Source: Cohnella fermenti
GTDB taxonomy: Bacteria; Bacillota; Bacilli; Paenibacillales; Paenibacillaceae
NCBI RefSeq assembly: GCF_004801405.1
Contig: NZ_SSOB01000003.1
Location: forward strand, 124,001-188,000
DNA: 64,000 nucleotides
Direction: 5' to 3'
A model generated the notes under the pieces. That model did not search any database and was not told the origin of the DNA. It saw only the letters and a program-made list of their open reading frames with translations. Position numbers and translations under genes: made by a program. The number at the start of each line of letters is the position of its first letter. Position 1 is the stretch's first letter. Below are positions 19,035 through 27,873 of the stretch, piece by piece.

Positions 19035-20447
19035 ATGGCCTTGCATTTGATCGTGGTCGGCTTGAACTACCGGACGGCGCCCGTCGAGGTACGGGAGAAG
19101 TTCGCGTTAGCGGAGCAGGACCTTCCTCAAGCGCTGAAGGCACTCAGACGCACGATGGGCATCCTCGAAGGAGTCATCGTTGCGACCTGCAACCGTACGG
19201 AGATCTACGCTGTCGTGGATCGGCATACGCTCTGCGGGCACTTCATCCGCTCCTTCATGGAGATGTGGTTCAACGTCCCGCGGATGGAATTTAATCCTTA
19301 CCTGTTCATGTACGAGGACGATCAGGCGATCGAGCATCTGTTCAAGGTGGCGTGCGGCCTCGATTCCATGGTGATCGGCGAGACGCAGATTCTCGGCCAG
19401 GTGAAGGACGCGTTCCTGCTCGCCCAGCAGCAGGGCGCAACCGGAACGCTGTTCAACAAGTTGTTCAAGCAGGCGATCACCGTCGCCAAGCGGGCTCACA
19501 GCGAGACGTCGATCGGCGAGAACGCCGTCTCGGTCAGCTATGCGGCGGTCGAGCTCGGCAAGCGGATCTTCGGACGGTTTGACAACAAGAAGGTCATGAT
19601 TCTCGGGGCCGGCAAGATGAGCGAGCTGACGGCGCGCCATCTGAGCTCGAACGGAGCGAAGGAAGTGTGGGTCGTGAACCGGACCTTCTCCCGGGCCGAG
19701 GAGCTGGCGGATAAGTTCGACGGCATTGCGATGCCCCTGGAAGCCGCCATGGACAAGCTGCACGAGGCGGACATCGTCATCAGCAGCACGGGCGCGAACC
19801 GCTACATGCTGAGCAAGGACATCGTGGAGAGAGCGATGCAGAAGCGGAAGGGCAAGCCGATGTTCCTGATCGACATTGCCGTGCCCCGGGACATCGATCC
19901 GGCGATCGCGGGACTTGCGAACGTGTTCCTCTACGACATCGACGATCTGGAGGGCATTGTGGAGACGAATCTATCGAAGCGCAAGAAGGAAGCGGAGCTG
20001 ATCGAGACGATGATCTCGGACGAGCGGGAAGCCTATCGCCAGTGGTATGCGACGCTTGGGGTCGCCCCGCTGATCCGCGGGCTGCAGGAGAAGACGGCTT
20101 CCGTCCACGAACGGACGATGGAGAGCCTGCTTCGCAAGCTGCCCGATCTGGACGAGCACCAGATCAAGGTCATCAGCAAGCTGACCAAGAGCATGCTCAA
20201 TCAAGTTATTCACGACCCGATCCTGAAGGTCAAGGAGATGTCCGCGGAGAAGCGCGGCGGGGCCGTTATGGACACCTTCACCGAGCTGTTCGCCCTGGAG
20301 GAGGATGTCGACCGTCTGAAGGCGGAGATGAACGCGCAGGAGAAGTCCCGCGCGGCCGATTACTCCGCGAGCAGAGAAGCGAAGCCAGGCGAGAAGCAGA
20401 CGGCGGGCGCTTCCTTGCTCTCCCAATTAGCCGGAGCGCTTCGCTGA
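19035..20447 (+). CDS. hemA: glutamyl-tRNA reductase
   Basis: Reduces glutamyl-tRNA to glutamate-1-semialdehyde with NADPH, the first committed step of C5-pathway tetrapyrrole synthesis. It is 470 residues long. The catalytic Cys-52 lies in IVATCNRTEIYAV, the family motif IGETQILGQVKDAF is present, an NADPH-binding fold starts at KKVMILGAGKMSELTARHL, and a C-terminal dimerisation helix follows. GCAGGTGA precedes the ATG. It heads the operon hemA-hemX-sirC-hemC-cobA/hemD-hemB. Confidence 0.97.
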   Translation: MALHLIVVGLNYRTAPVEVREKFALAEQDLPQALKALRRTMGILEGVIVATCNRTEIYAVVDRHTLCGHFIRSFMEMWFNVPRMEFNPYLFMYEDDQAIEHLFKVACGLDSMVIGETQILGQVKDAFLLAQQQGATGTLFNKLFKQAITVAKRAHSETSIGENAVSVSYAAVELGKRIFGRFDNKKVMILGAGKMSELTARHLSSNGAKEVWVVNRTFSRAEELADKFDGIAMPLEAAMDKLHEADIVISSTGANRYMLSKDIVERAMQKRKGKPMFLIDIAVPRDIDPAIAGLANVFLYDIDDLEGIVETNLSKRKKEAELIETMISDEREAYRQWYATLGVAPLIRGLQEKTASVHERTMESLLRKLPDLDEHQIKVISKLTKSMLNQVIHDPILKVKEMSAEKRGGAVMDTFTELFALEEDVDRLKAEMNAQEKSRAADYSASREAKPGEKQTAGASLLSQLAGALR

Positions 20448-20492
20448 CGAAGCGCCTCATATCCCGTGAAGGGACACGGGAGGGACTCTCGA

Positions 20493-21317
20493 ATGTTGAC
20501 GAACGATTGGTTAACCGATGCCGTACTGTATATTTACGCCCTGAGCCTGCTGTTCTTCGTATCCGACGTTGCCTATGGCAAGCGGAGCGGGAGACGGATC
20601 GGCACAGGGCTGCTTGTTTTCGCATGGATCCTTCAGACGTTCTTCCTGCTTAACCTGCTGTTCTCCCATCTGGACAACCCGGACGTGACGTTCCAGGAAT
20701 ACGTCTTCTTCGTCTCCTGGATTCTGCTGTCGGTCTCCTTCGTCATCGATCTGTTCTTCAAGGCGCAGCTGCTGGTGCTGCTCGTCAACGTCGTCTCGTT
20801 CGCGGTGTTCGTGGTCAACCTGCTCGGAAGGCCGCAAGGAGGCGGCGTGTCGCTGGCATCGGGCGAGGTCGCTCACCGGCTGCTGATCATTCACGTGGCG
20901 ATGGTCACCCTGGCATTCGTCGCGTTGACGATCTCCGCGCTGCTGGCGGGAATGCATCTGTTCCTGAACGAGCGGCTGAAGAAGAAGCGGTTCGGGCTGC
21001 TGATCACGCGAATGCCGAGCCTGGAGACGCTGGACAAGATCTCGTTCCATTCGAGCATCGTCGGCGTCCCGCTGCTGCTGATCTCCCTGTCGACGGGAAC
21101 GGCGGCGTTCTTGCTGGAGGAGCGGTATTCCCGGATCTTCGACCTGCGGGTGCTGCTGTCGTTCGCGGCTGCGGCCGTGTACATCGTCTATCTCGTGCGC
21201 AAGGGGACGAATCCGAACGCCGGCACGAAGGGGGCGCGCTGGAATCTGTACGGGTACCTGCTGCTGATCGTCGGCTTCTTCGCGAGTTCTCTGTCGGAGT
21301 TCCATAATTGGCTGTAG
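20493..21317 (+). CDS. hemX: HemX, CcsA-type membrane protein
   Basis: An integral membrane protein of 274 residues with about eight hydrophobic segments, in the cytochrome c assembly (CcsA/CcmC-like) family. Conserved His residues appear in AHRLLIIHVAMVTLAFVAL and near SFHSSIVGVPLL. In B. subtilis HemX follows hemA and lowers HemA protein level. The ATG at 20493 has GGGAGGG upstream. The 46-bp gap to hemA suggests cotranscription. Confidence 0.88.
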   Translation: MLTNDWLTDAVLYIYALSLLFFVSDVAYGKRSGRRIGTGLLVFAWILQTFFLLNLLFSHLDNPDVTFQEYVFFVSWILLSVSFVIDLFFKAQLLVLLVNVVSFAVFVVNLLGRPQGGGVSLASGEVAHRLLIIHVAMVTLAFVALTISALLAGMHLFLNERLKKKRFGLLITRMPSLETLDKISFHSSIVGVPLLLISLSTGTAAFLLEERYSRIFDLRVLLSFAAAAVYIVYLVRKGTNPNAGTKGARWNLYGYLLLIVGFFASSLSEFHNWL

Positions 21318-21387
21318 AAGCTATTGGCTGCAGAAGACGGGCGGTTGTTGGAAGAAGAGCGATGGCAGGAAGACGAGGTGGGCCAAA

Positions 21388-22047
21388 ATGGTACCCGGAT
21401 ACCCGGTCGTGCTCCATCTGGAGAACCGGCTGTGCGTCGTGGCGGGAGGCGGCGCGGTGGCGGAGAGGAAGGCTGCGGGGCTGCTGGAGGCGGGAGCGAG
21501 CGTGCTTGTTGTCGCGCCGACGCTTGCGCCGCAACTGAAGAGGTGGGCGGAGGAAGGCCGAATTCGGACGATAGAGCGGGCGGCCGAGCCAAGCGATCTC
21601 GACGGCGCCGCCTTGCTGTTCGCCGCAACGGACAAGCCGGAGATCAATCGTCTCCTTGCGGAGGAGGCGAGAGCTCGCGGCATTCCGGCGAACCTGGCCG
21701 ACCGGGGGGACGAAGGGGACTTCGTCACCCCGGCGGTCGTGCGCCGCGGCCGGCTCCTCTTCGCCGTGAGCGCGTCGGGAGCGGGGCCGGCGTTCGCCTC
21801 CCGGCTCGCGGCGGAGCTGTCCGAGCGCTACGGGGAAGAGTATGCCCGCCTCGCGGAGCAGCTCTATAAGCTGCGCCGGGCGGTGCTCGCCTCCGTGAGC
21901 GATCCGGCGCGGCGGCGGAGCTTGCTGCGGGAGGCCGTCGCGGACCGGGCGATCGAGCTGTGGAAGGCGTGCCCGGCGGACGTCCCGGAGGGCGAGCTGC
22001 TCGGGCTGCTGCTGCGGCTGGATAAAGAGAAGGACAAAGAGACATAG
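21388..22047 (+). CDS. precorrin-2 dehydrogenase (siroheme pathway, Met8-like)
   Basis: A 219-residue NAD-dependent oxidase that converts precorrin-2 to sirohydrochlorin; some relatives also insert iron. The NAD-binding loop is [20 protein letters not shown] at about residues 18-37. [23 protein letters not shown] and the downstream [15 protein letters not shown] are family hallmarks. It resembles the N-terminal half of CysG and B. subtilis YlnF. Its place between hemX and hemC, with a CobA-HemD fusion downstream, lets the same operon make siroheme as well as heme. Confidence 0.9.
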   Translation: MVPGYPVVLHLENRLCVVAGGGAVAERKAAGLLEAGASVLVVAPTLAPQLKRWAEEGRIRTIERAAEPSDLDGAALLFAATDKPEINRLLAEEARARGIPANLADRGDEGDFVTPAVVRRGRLLFAVSASGAGPAFASRLAAELSERYGEEYARLAEQLYKLRRAVLASVSDPARRRSLLREAVADRAIELWKACPADVPEGELLGLLLRLDKEKDKET

Positions 22048-22102
22048 AGATCAGATCGCTTCGCCATTACATACCACTTACGTTCCAATACAGGAGGACG
22101 TC

Positions 22103-23041
22103 ATGCGTACCATTATCGTAGGAAGCAGACAGAGCGCGCTTGCCATGACCCAGACGGGACAGACGATCGACCGGTTGAAGGAGGCTTGCGCCGCGGCCGG
22201 GCTCGACTATGCGTTCGAGGTGAAGCCGATCGTCACGCGCGGCGACCGCATTCTGGACGTCACGCTGTCCAAGGTCGGCGGCAAGGGGCTGTTCGTCAAG
22301 GAGATCGAGCAGGCGCTTCTGGACGGGGAGATCGATTGCGCCATTCACAGCATGAAGGACATGCCCTTCGATCTGCCGGAGGGGCTGACCATCGGCGCGG
22401 TGCCCGAGCGCGAGGACCCGCGCGACGCGCTCGTCAGCCGGGAAGCGAGCTCGCTTCGGGAGCTGCCCGAGGGAGCCAAGGTGGGGACGAGCAGCCTTCG
22501 GCGCGGAGCCCAGCTTATGGCGCTCCGTCCGGATCTTAAGATTGAATCGCTGCGCGGCAATATCGACACCCGGCTGAAGAAGCTGGAGACGGAAGGCTTC
22601 GACGCGATTCTGCTCGCTGCCGCCGGCCTCAGGCGAATGGGCTGGGGAGATCGGATCACGGCGCTGATCGAGCCGGGAGATTGCCTTCCCGCCGTCGGCC
22701 AAGGGGCGCTGGCGATCGAATGCCGCGAGAACGACGCCGAGGTGACGGCGCTGCTCGCCCTGCTGAACGATCCGCGGACGGAGCGCGCGGTGCGTGCGGA
22801 GCGCCGCTTCCTCGGGCTGCTGAACGGCGGCTGCCAGGTGCCGATCGGCGCTTATGCCGAAGCGGCCTCGGGCGACGCCAGCTCGGCGATCAAGCTGACG
22901 GCGATGGTCGCTTCCCCGGACGGCAGCTCGGTGCTGCGCGCCGAGGCGACGGGCACCGACCCGTTCGAGCTTGGGAGCCAAGTGGCGAAGGAGCTGCTCG
23001 CCAGAGGCGCGGACCGAATTCTGGACGAAGCGAGGGAATAG
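22103..23041 (+). CDS. hemC: hydroxymethylbilane synthase
   Basis: Joins four porphobilinogens into hydroxymethylbilane. It is 312 residues long. The early motif [38 protein letters not shown], and the cofactor Cys in [13 protein letters not shown] (about residue 242) are all present. AGGAGG precedes the ATG. It ends 3 bp before the next gene. Confidence 0.97.
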   Translation: MRTIIVGSRQSALAMTQTGQTIDRLKEACAAAGLDYAFEVKPIVTRGDRILDVTLSKVGGKGLFVKEIEQALLDGEIDCAIHSMKDMPFDLPEGLTIGAVPEREDPRDALVSREASSLRELPEGAKVGTSSLRRGAQLMALRPDLKIESLRGNIDTRLKKLETEGFDAILLAAAGLRRMGWGDRITALIEPGDCLPAVGQGALAIECRENDAEVTALLALLNDPRTERAVRAERRFLGLLNGGCQVPIGAYAEAASGDASSAIKLTAMVASPDGSSVLRAEATGTDPFELGSQVAKELLARGADRILDEARE

Positions 23042-23044
23042 GCG

Positions 23045-24577
23045 ATGCCCACAGGCAAAGTATATCTGGTCGGGGCGGGGCCCGGCGATCCGAAGCTGAT
23101 CACGGTGCGGGGCCTCGAGGCGCTTCAGCGCTCCGAGGTCGTCGTCTACGACCGGCTGGCCGGACCGCAACTGCTGAACCGGATTCCGGATCATGTGGAG
23201 AGAATCTACGTCGGCAAGCGTCCCGACCGCCATACGATGAAGCAGGAGGAGATCAATCGGCTGCTGGTCGATCTGGCGCTCCAAGGCAAGACGGTATGCC
23301 GGCTGAAGGGCGGGGACCCGACCGTCTTCGGCCGCGTCGGAGAGGAAGCGGGCTTGCTGCGGCAGCACGGGATCGATTACGAGATCGTTCCGGGCATCAC
23401 GTCGGCGATCGCGGTGCCAGCGTATGCCGGAATTCCGGTCACGCACCGGGAGCTGGCATCCTCCTTCTCCGTCGTCACGGGGCATGAGAGCCCGGACAAG
23501 CTGGATCGCTCGATTCAATGGGACAAGGTGACGAACGCGACGGGGACGCTGCTCTTCCTGATGGGGGTCGCGAAGATCGGCTACATCAGCGAGCAGTTGA
23601 TCCGGTACGGGAGGCCCCCGGAGACGTCGGTCGCCCTGGTGCGCTGGGGAACGAGAGCCGAGCAGGCGACGCTTGTCGGTACGCTGGCCGACATCGAGGC
23701 GAAGGTCAAGGAGGCGAACTTCCAGCCTCCGGCCGTTATCGTTGTGGGCGATGTCGTGAAGCAGCGCGAGGAGCTGCAGTGGATCGAGAGGAAGCCGCTG
23801 TTCGGCCGGCGGGTTCTCGTCACCAGGGCCCGGTCGCAGGCGAGCGAGCTGGCGGACCGCATCGACGAGCTCGGGGGCGAGCCCTACGAGTTCCCGGTCA
23901 TCGAGACGCGGCTGCCGGAGCGGCCGGAAGCCGTTCAAGCGATTCGCGAGGCGCTGGCTTGCGCCGAAGCGTACGACCTCGTTGTGCTGACGAGCGTGAA
24001 CGGAGTCGAGTATTTCTTCCGCTGGCTGGAGCGGACCGGCACGGACATTCGCCGCTTCCACAAGGCCGAGTTCGCGGCCGTCGGGCCGAAGACGGCGGAG
24101 GCGCTGCGCGCGCGGGGCATCACGCCGTGCCCGCTGCCGGAGAAGTTCCACGCGGAGAGCCTGCTGGACAGTCTCGGCGGGCGCGTGAAGGCCGGGCAGA
24201 AGGCGCTGCTGCCGCGCGGGGATCTCGCCCGCGAGCTGCTGCCGAAGGAGCTGGGCGCTCTCGGTGTGGAGGCGGTGTCCGTGGACGTCTACGAGACGGT
24301 GCCGACGGGACGGAAGGACGAGTTCCTGCTGGAGCTTCTTCGGGAGGGCGGCATTCACGCGGTCACGTTTACAAGCTCCTCTACGGTGACGAACCTGATC
24401 GAGGCGCTGAAGGGGATGGGCGAGGAAGCGCCGGCCGAGCTGCTGGCCGGGGCGAAGCTTGTCTGCATCGGTCCGATTACGGCGAAGACGGCGGAGAAGT
24501 ACGGTCTGTCCGTTGCCGCCTGCTCCGAAGCATCGACGATTGACGGCCTCGTGCAGACGCTGATCGACAGCCTCTGA
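23045..24577 (+). CDS. CobA-HemD fusion: uroporphyrinogen-III methyltransferase and synthase
   Basis: A 510-residue two-domain enzyme. Residues about 1-245 are the SAM-dependent methyltransferase (VYLVGAGPGDPKLITVRG at the start, CRLKGGDPTVFGRVGEEA, VPGITSAIAVPAYAGIPVTHR). Residues about 255-505 are uroporphyrinogen-III synthase (RRVLVTRARSQASELADRI, VVLTSVNGVEYFF, FTSSSTVTNLIEAL). The fusion closes the tetrapyrrole ring and then methylates part of the product toward siroheme. B. subtilis encodes HemD alone at this position. The start is 3 bp after hemC. Confidence 0.95.
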   Translation: MPTGKVYLVGAGPGDPKLITVRGLEALQRSEVVVYDRLAGPQLLNRIPDHVERIYVGKRPDRHTMKQEEINRLLVDLALQGKTVCRLKGGDPTVFGRVGEEAGLLRQHGIDYEIVPGITSAIAVPAYAGIPVTHRELASSFSVVTGHESPDKLDRSIQWDKVTNATGTLLFLMGVAKIGYISEQLIRYGRPPETSVALVRWGTRAEQATLVGTLADIEAKVKEANFQPPAVIVVGDVVKQREELQWIERKPLFGRRVLVTRARSQASELADRIDELGGEPYEFPVIETRLPERPEAVQAIREALACAEAYDLVVLTSVNGVEYFFRWLERTGTDIRRFHKAEFAAVGPKTAEALRARGITPCPLPEKFHAESLLDSLGGRVKAGQKALLPRGDLARELLPKELGALGVEAVSVDVYETVPTGRKDEFLLELLREGGIHAVTFTSSSTVTNLIEALKGMGEEAPAELLAGAKLVCIGPITAKTAEKYGLSVAACSEASTIDGLVQTLIDSL

Positions 24578-24646
24578 TTGGACTGGAACGACGACGAACG
24601 GAGTCATAACGAATGGAATTTTAGAACGAACAAGGAGATGACAGGC

Positions 24647-25633
24647 ATGAGCTTCCCAACGATTCGACATCGCCGATTGCGCAGTTCCGCCGCGATGCGG
24701 AACCTGGTGCGCGAGCATTACTTGCATGTGAACGATCTGATTGCGCCGATCTTCGTGATCTACGGCGAAGGGGTCAAGAACGAGATCCCGTCCATGCCAG
24801 GCGTCTATCAATGGTCGATCGATCGGCTGGAGGAAGAGGTGCGCGAGCTGACGGAAGCTGGCATCCAGGCGGTGCTGCTGTTCGGCATTCCCGAGCACAA
24901 GGACAGCGTCGGCACGGGGGCATACGGGGAGGACGGCATCGTTCAGCAGGCGACCCGCCGGATCAAGGAGCTCGCGCCGGAGCTCGTCGTCATCGCCGAT
25001 ACGTGCCTGTGCGAATTCACGGATCACGGCCATTGCGGCGTGGTGCATCATACGGCGGGCAGCGCCGTCGTCGACAACGACGAGTCGCTTGAGCTGCTTG
25101 TGCGCACGGCCGTCTCCCAGGCGCAGGCGGGCGCGGACATCATCGCCCCGTCGAACATGATGGACGGCTTCGTCGCCGCGATCCGCAAGGGGCTCGACGA
25201 AGCGGGCTTCGCGGACATTCCGATTCTGTCGTATGCGGTCAAGTACTCTTCCGCCTATTACGGGCCTTTCCGCGAGGCGGCCCAGTCGGCTCCGCAATTC
25301 GGCGACCGGAAGACGTACCAGATGGACTCGGCGAACGCGCGCGAGGCGCTTCGCGAAGCGCAGTCCGATATCGAAGAGGGAGCGGACATGCTGATGGTGA
25401 AGCCGGGGCTCGCCTATCTGGACATCCTCCGGCTGCTCAAGGACCGCTTCGATCTGCCGGTGGCCGTCTACAACGTCAGCGCCGAATATTCCATGGTGAA
25501 GGCCGCGGCGCTGCGAGGGTGGATCGACGAGCGGGCCATCGTGCTGGAGACGCTGACCGGGATGAAGCGGGCGGGCGCCGACATGATCATCACGTACCAC
25601 GCCAAGGATGCGGCCAGGTGGCTGCGGTCGTAA
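24647..25633 (+). CDS. hemB: delta-aminolevulinic acid dehydratase
   Basis: Condenses two aminolevulinates to porphobilinogen. It is 328 residues long. The Schiff-base lysines lie in [14 protein letters not shown] and in [28 protein letters not shown] carries three cysteines, as in zinc-dependent forms. The ATG at 24647 has AAGGAGATG upstream and gives the usual [13 protein letters not shown]-terminus. It converges on the Crp/Fnr gene with only 14 bp between stop codons and no obvious hairpin. Confidence 0.97.
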   Translation: MSFPTIRHRRLRSSAAMRNLVREHYLHVNDLIAPIFVIYGEGVKNEIPSMPGVYQWSIDRLEEEVRELTEAGIQAVLLFGIPEHKDSVGTGAYGEDGIVQQATRRIKELAPELVVIADTCLCEFTDHGHCGVVHHTAGSAVVDNDESLELLVRTAVSQAQAGADIIAPSNMMDGFVAAIRKGLDEAGFADIPILSYAVKYSSAYYGPFREAAQSAPQFGDRKTYQMDSANAREALREAQSDIEEGADMLMVKPGLAYLDILRLLKDRFDLPVAVYNVSAEYSMVKAAALRGWIDERAIVLETLTGMKRAGADMIITYHAKDAARWLRS

Positions 25634-25647
25634 GACGGCCAGCGAAC

Positions 25648-26310
25648 TTATGCCCGCAGCTTGTCCAATTGCAGGCGGTACTCCTGGTCGCGGATCAGCA
25701 GAATGCCCTTGATCTCAAGCTCGAGCAGCGATTCGCGCAGCGCCGAGATGGAGACGCCCGCCATCCGGGACAGTTCTTCGTAATTAAGCGAGACGCGGAA
25801 AATAATCGAGGAGCCTTCCCGTCGCCCGTGCTTGTTGGCGAGCAGAATGAGGTTCTTGAGGATGCGGGTGCGGTCGTCGAGGAACGTGAGGTCGTTCACG
25901 TGCTCGTTCGTCGCGCGTTGCCTGCGGCTCAGCTCCTTGAGGATGCACCTGACCATATCGAAGTGCTCCCGCAGGAGCCCCATGAAGCTGTCGCTCGAGA
26001 TCTCGAGCAGCATCGTCCGCTCGAGCGTCTGGGCGGTCGCGGAGCGCGGGCGTCCGTCAAGCAGCGCCAGCTCCCCGAAGCTCTCGCCGTCGGCCAGGGC
26101 GGTGAGCACCTTCTCTTCGCCGGAGGAGCTGCGGTTGTAGATCTTGATCGAGCCGTGAAGAATGACGTAGAACCGGTCGCCGGGCTCCTTCTCGCGGAAT
26201 AAGACGGTGCCTGCGGAGAGCGTCCGCTTCGTCGCAATCTGCAGGACGCGCTCAAGCTGCTCGTCGGTCATGCCGTCGAACAGAGGAACCTTGCGCAGCC
26301 ATTGAATCAT
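25648..26310 (-). CDS. Crp/Fnr family transcriptional regulator
   Basis: A 220-residue regulator. Residues about 1-130 form a cyclic-nucleotide-binding-type beta barrel with FGELALLDGRPRSAT, close to the phosphate-binding cassette of true cNMP binders. A long helix and a C-terminal winged helix follow (LNYEELSRMAGVSISALRESL). The N-terminal cysteine cluster of Fnr is absent, with one Cys only (VRCILKEL). The ATG at 26310 is preferred because AAGG lies nine bases upstream; the ATG at 26319 abuts it. The gene is inserted, reversed, between hemB and hemL and is divergent from hemL by 79 bp, so control of hemL is plausible but unproven. Confidence 0.88.
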   Translation of the reverse strand: MIQWLRKVPLFDGMTDEQLERVLQIATKRTLSAGTVLFREKEPGDRFYVILHGSIKIYNRSSSGEEKVLTALADGESFGELALLDGRPRSATAQTLERTMLLEISSDSFMGLLREHFDMVRCILKELSRRQRATNEHVNDLTFLDDRTRILKNLILLANKHGRREGSSIIFRVSLNYEELSRMAGVSISALRESLLELEIKGILLIRDQEYRLQLDKLRA

Positions 26311-26389
26311 GGAGATCATCCTTCCGGGTATCGGTTACAAATAGTTTACCACAGAGTTTTCCAATTCAGATAGCAGGGATGTGTCGAAC

Positions 26390-27691
26390 ATGTCAGAAAC
26401 TCGTCGAATCCGCTCCGATTCCCGTTCCAAAGAAGCGTTCGAACGCGCGAAGCTTGTCATTCCGGGAGGAGTGAACAGCCCGGTTCGCGCCTTCAAGTCC
26501 GTCGGCCTCACGCCGATAGTTATCGAACGCGGGCAAGGAAGCCGCATCTACGATATCGATGGACAGAGCTATATCGACTACGTGCTGAGCTGGGGACCGC
26601 TCATCATCGGGCACGCCCATCCGGAGGTTGTCGCGGCGCTGCAGGAGGCTGCCGCCAAGGGAACGAGCTTCGGCGCGCCGACCGAGCTCGAGACGCGGAT
26701 GGCCGAGCTGGTGTGCGAGCGGATGCCGTCCGTCGAGATCGTCCGCATGGTCAACTCGGGCACGGAGGCGACGATGAGCGCGCTGCGGCTCGCCCGCGGC
26801 TACACGGGACGCAGCAAAATCCTGAAGTTCGAAGGCTCCTACCACGGCCACGCGGACAGCCTTCTGATCAAGGCGGGCTCCGGCGTGGCGACGCTTGGCC
26901 TGCCGGACAGCCCGGGCGTGCCCGAGAGCGTGGCGACGCATACGATTACGGTTCCTTATAACGACATCGAGTCGGTCAAGCTCGTGTTCGAGAAGTTCGG
27001 GGAGGAGCTGGCCGCCGTCATCGTGGAGCCGGTCGCCGGCAACATGGGCGTCGTGCCGCCGCTGCCCGGCTTCCTGCAAGGGCTGCGCGACCTGACGACG
27101 AAGTACGGCGCGCTGCTTATCTTCGACGAAGTCATGACCGGCTTCCGCGTCGGCTATCACAGCGCTCAAGGCTTGTACGGCGTTCTGCCGGACCTGACGT
27201 GCATGGGCAAGGTCATCGGCGGAGGGCTGCCGGTCGGGGCGTACGGCGGACGCCGCGACATTATGGAGCGGATGGCGCCGGTCGGGCCGATCTACCAGGC
27301 GGGCACGCTGTCCGGCAACCCGCTCGCGATGACCGCGGGCTACGAGACGCTCAGCCGCATGACGGCCGACTCCTATCGCGAGCTGGAGCGCCTGGCGGTT
27401 CGGCTTCAGGCGGGGCTCGAGGACGCCGCGGCCGAATTCGGAGTTCCTCTAACCGTCAACCGGGTGGGCTCGATGGTTTGCCCGTTTTTCACCGAGCGGC
27501 AGGTTATCAACTTCGAAGTGGCCCGCTCGTCCGACACCGACCGGTTCCGCGCCGTGTTCGCGCGCCTGCTGGACGAAGGGATCAACATTCCGCCGTCCCA
27601 GTTCGAAGGCTGGTTCCTGTCCACCGCCCACACGGAAGCCGACATCGACACGTCGATCGAAGCGTTCCGCGCCGCCCTGTCCGCTCTCTGA
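26390..27691 (+). CDS. hemL: glutamate-1-semialdehyde 2,1-aminomutase
   Basis: A PLP enzyme converting glutamate-1-semialdehyde to 5-aminolevulinate. It is 433 residues long. [17 protein letters not shown] near the start, [27 protein letters not shown] and the PLP lysine in [16 protein letters not shown] are present. The ATG at 26390 has AGGG nine bases upstream; the ATG at 26381 is too close to that site. It completes the C5 pathway, but is transcribed apart from hemAXCDB because the Crp/Fnr gene lies between. Confidence 0.97.
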   Translation: MSETRRIRSDSRSKEAFERAKLVIPGGVNSPVRAFKSVGLTPIVIERGQGSRIYDIDGQSYIDYVLSWGPLIIGHAHPEVVAALQEAAAKGTSFGAPTELETRMAELVCERMPSVEIVRMVNSGTEATMSALRLARGYTGRSKILKFEGSYHGHADSLLIKAGSGVATLGLPDSPGVPESVATHTITVPYNDIESVKLVFEKFGEELAAVIVEPVAGNMGVVPPLPGFLQGLRDLTTKYGALLIFDEVMTGFRVGYHSAQGLYGVLPDLTCMGKVIGGGLPVGAYGGRRDIMERMAPVGPIYQAGTLSGNPLAMTAGYETLSRMTADSYRELERLAVRLQAGLEDAAAEFGVPLTVNRVGSMVCPFFTERQVINFEVARSSDTDRFRAVFARLLDEGINIPPSQFEGWFLSTAHTEADIDTSIEAFRAALSAL

Positions 27692-27706
27692 TGTCTGTCT
27701 TATAGG

Positions 27707-27760
27707 GAAGCTCCCGCCGACGGCCCGATTCCGGGTCGTTGCCCGGGGGCTTCTTGCTTT
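27707..27760 (+). terminator. terminator of hemL
   Basis: GAAGCTCCCG pairs with CGGGGGCTTC (10 bp), followed by a T-rich tail. Past it, TATCTATA...ATGCC (27766-27781) and GGCATATAGATA (27793-27804) form an imperfect palindrome upstream of spoVID. Confidence 0.75.
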
Positions 27761-27873
27761 GTCTATATCTATAGGCATGCCCGACTCCGCGCGGCATATA
27801 GATAAGTAGTAAGCTGTGCCAACCCCGCATGGGCGGTAGGCAGAGACAACTCCCCCCGAAAGGAGGACTACGC

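Noticed and set aside
22067..25600. A 1177-codon antisense frame opposite hemC-hemB
   Set aside because: It spans several well-conserved genes, has no family features and arises from GC-rich third positions.
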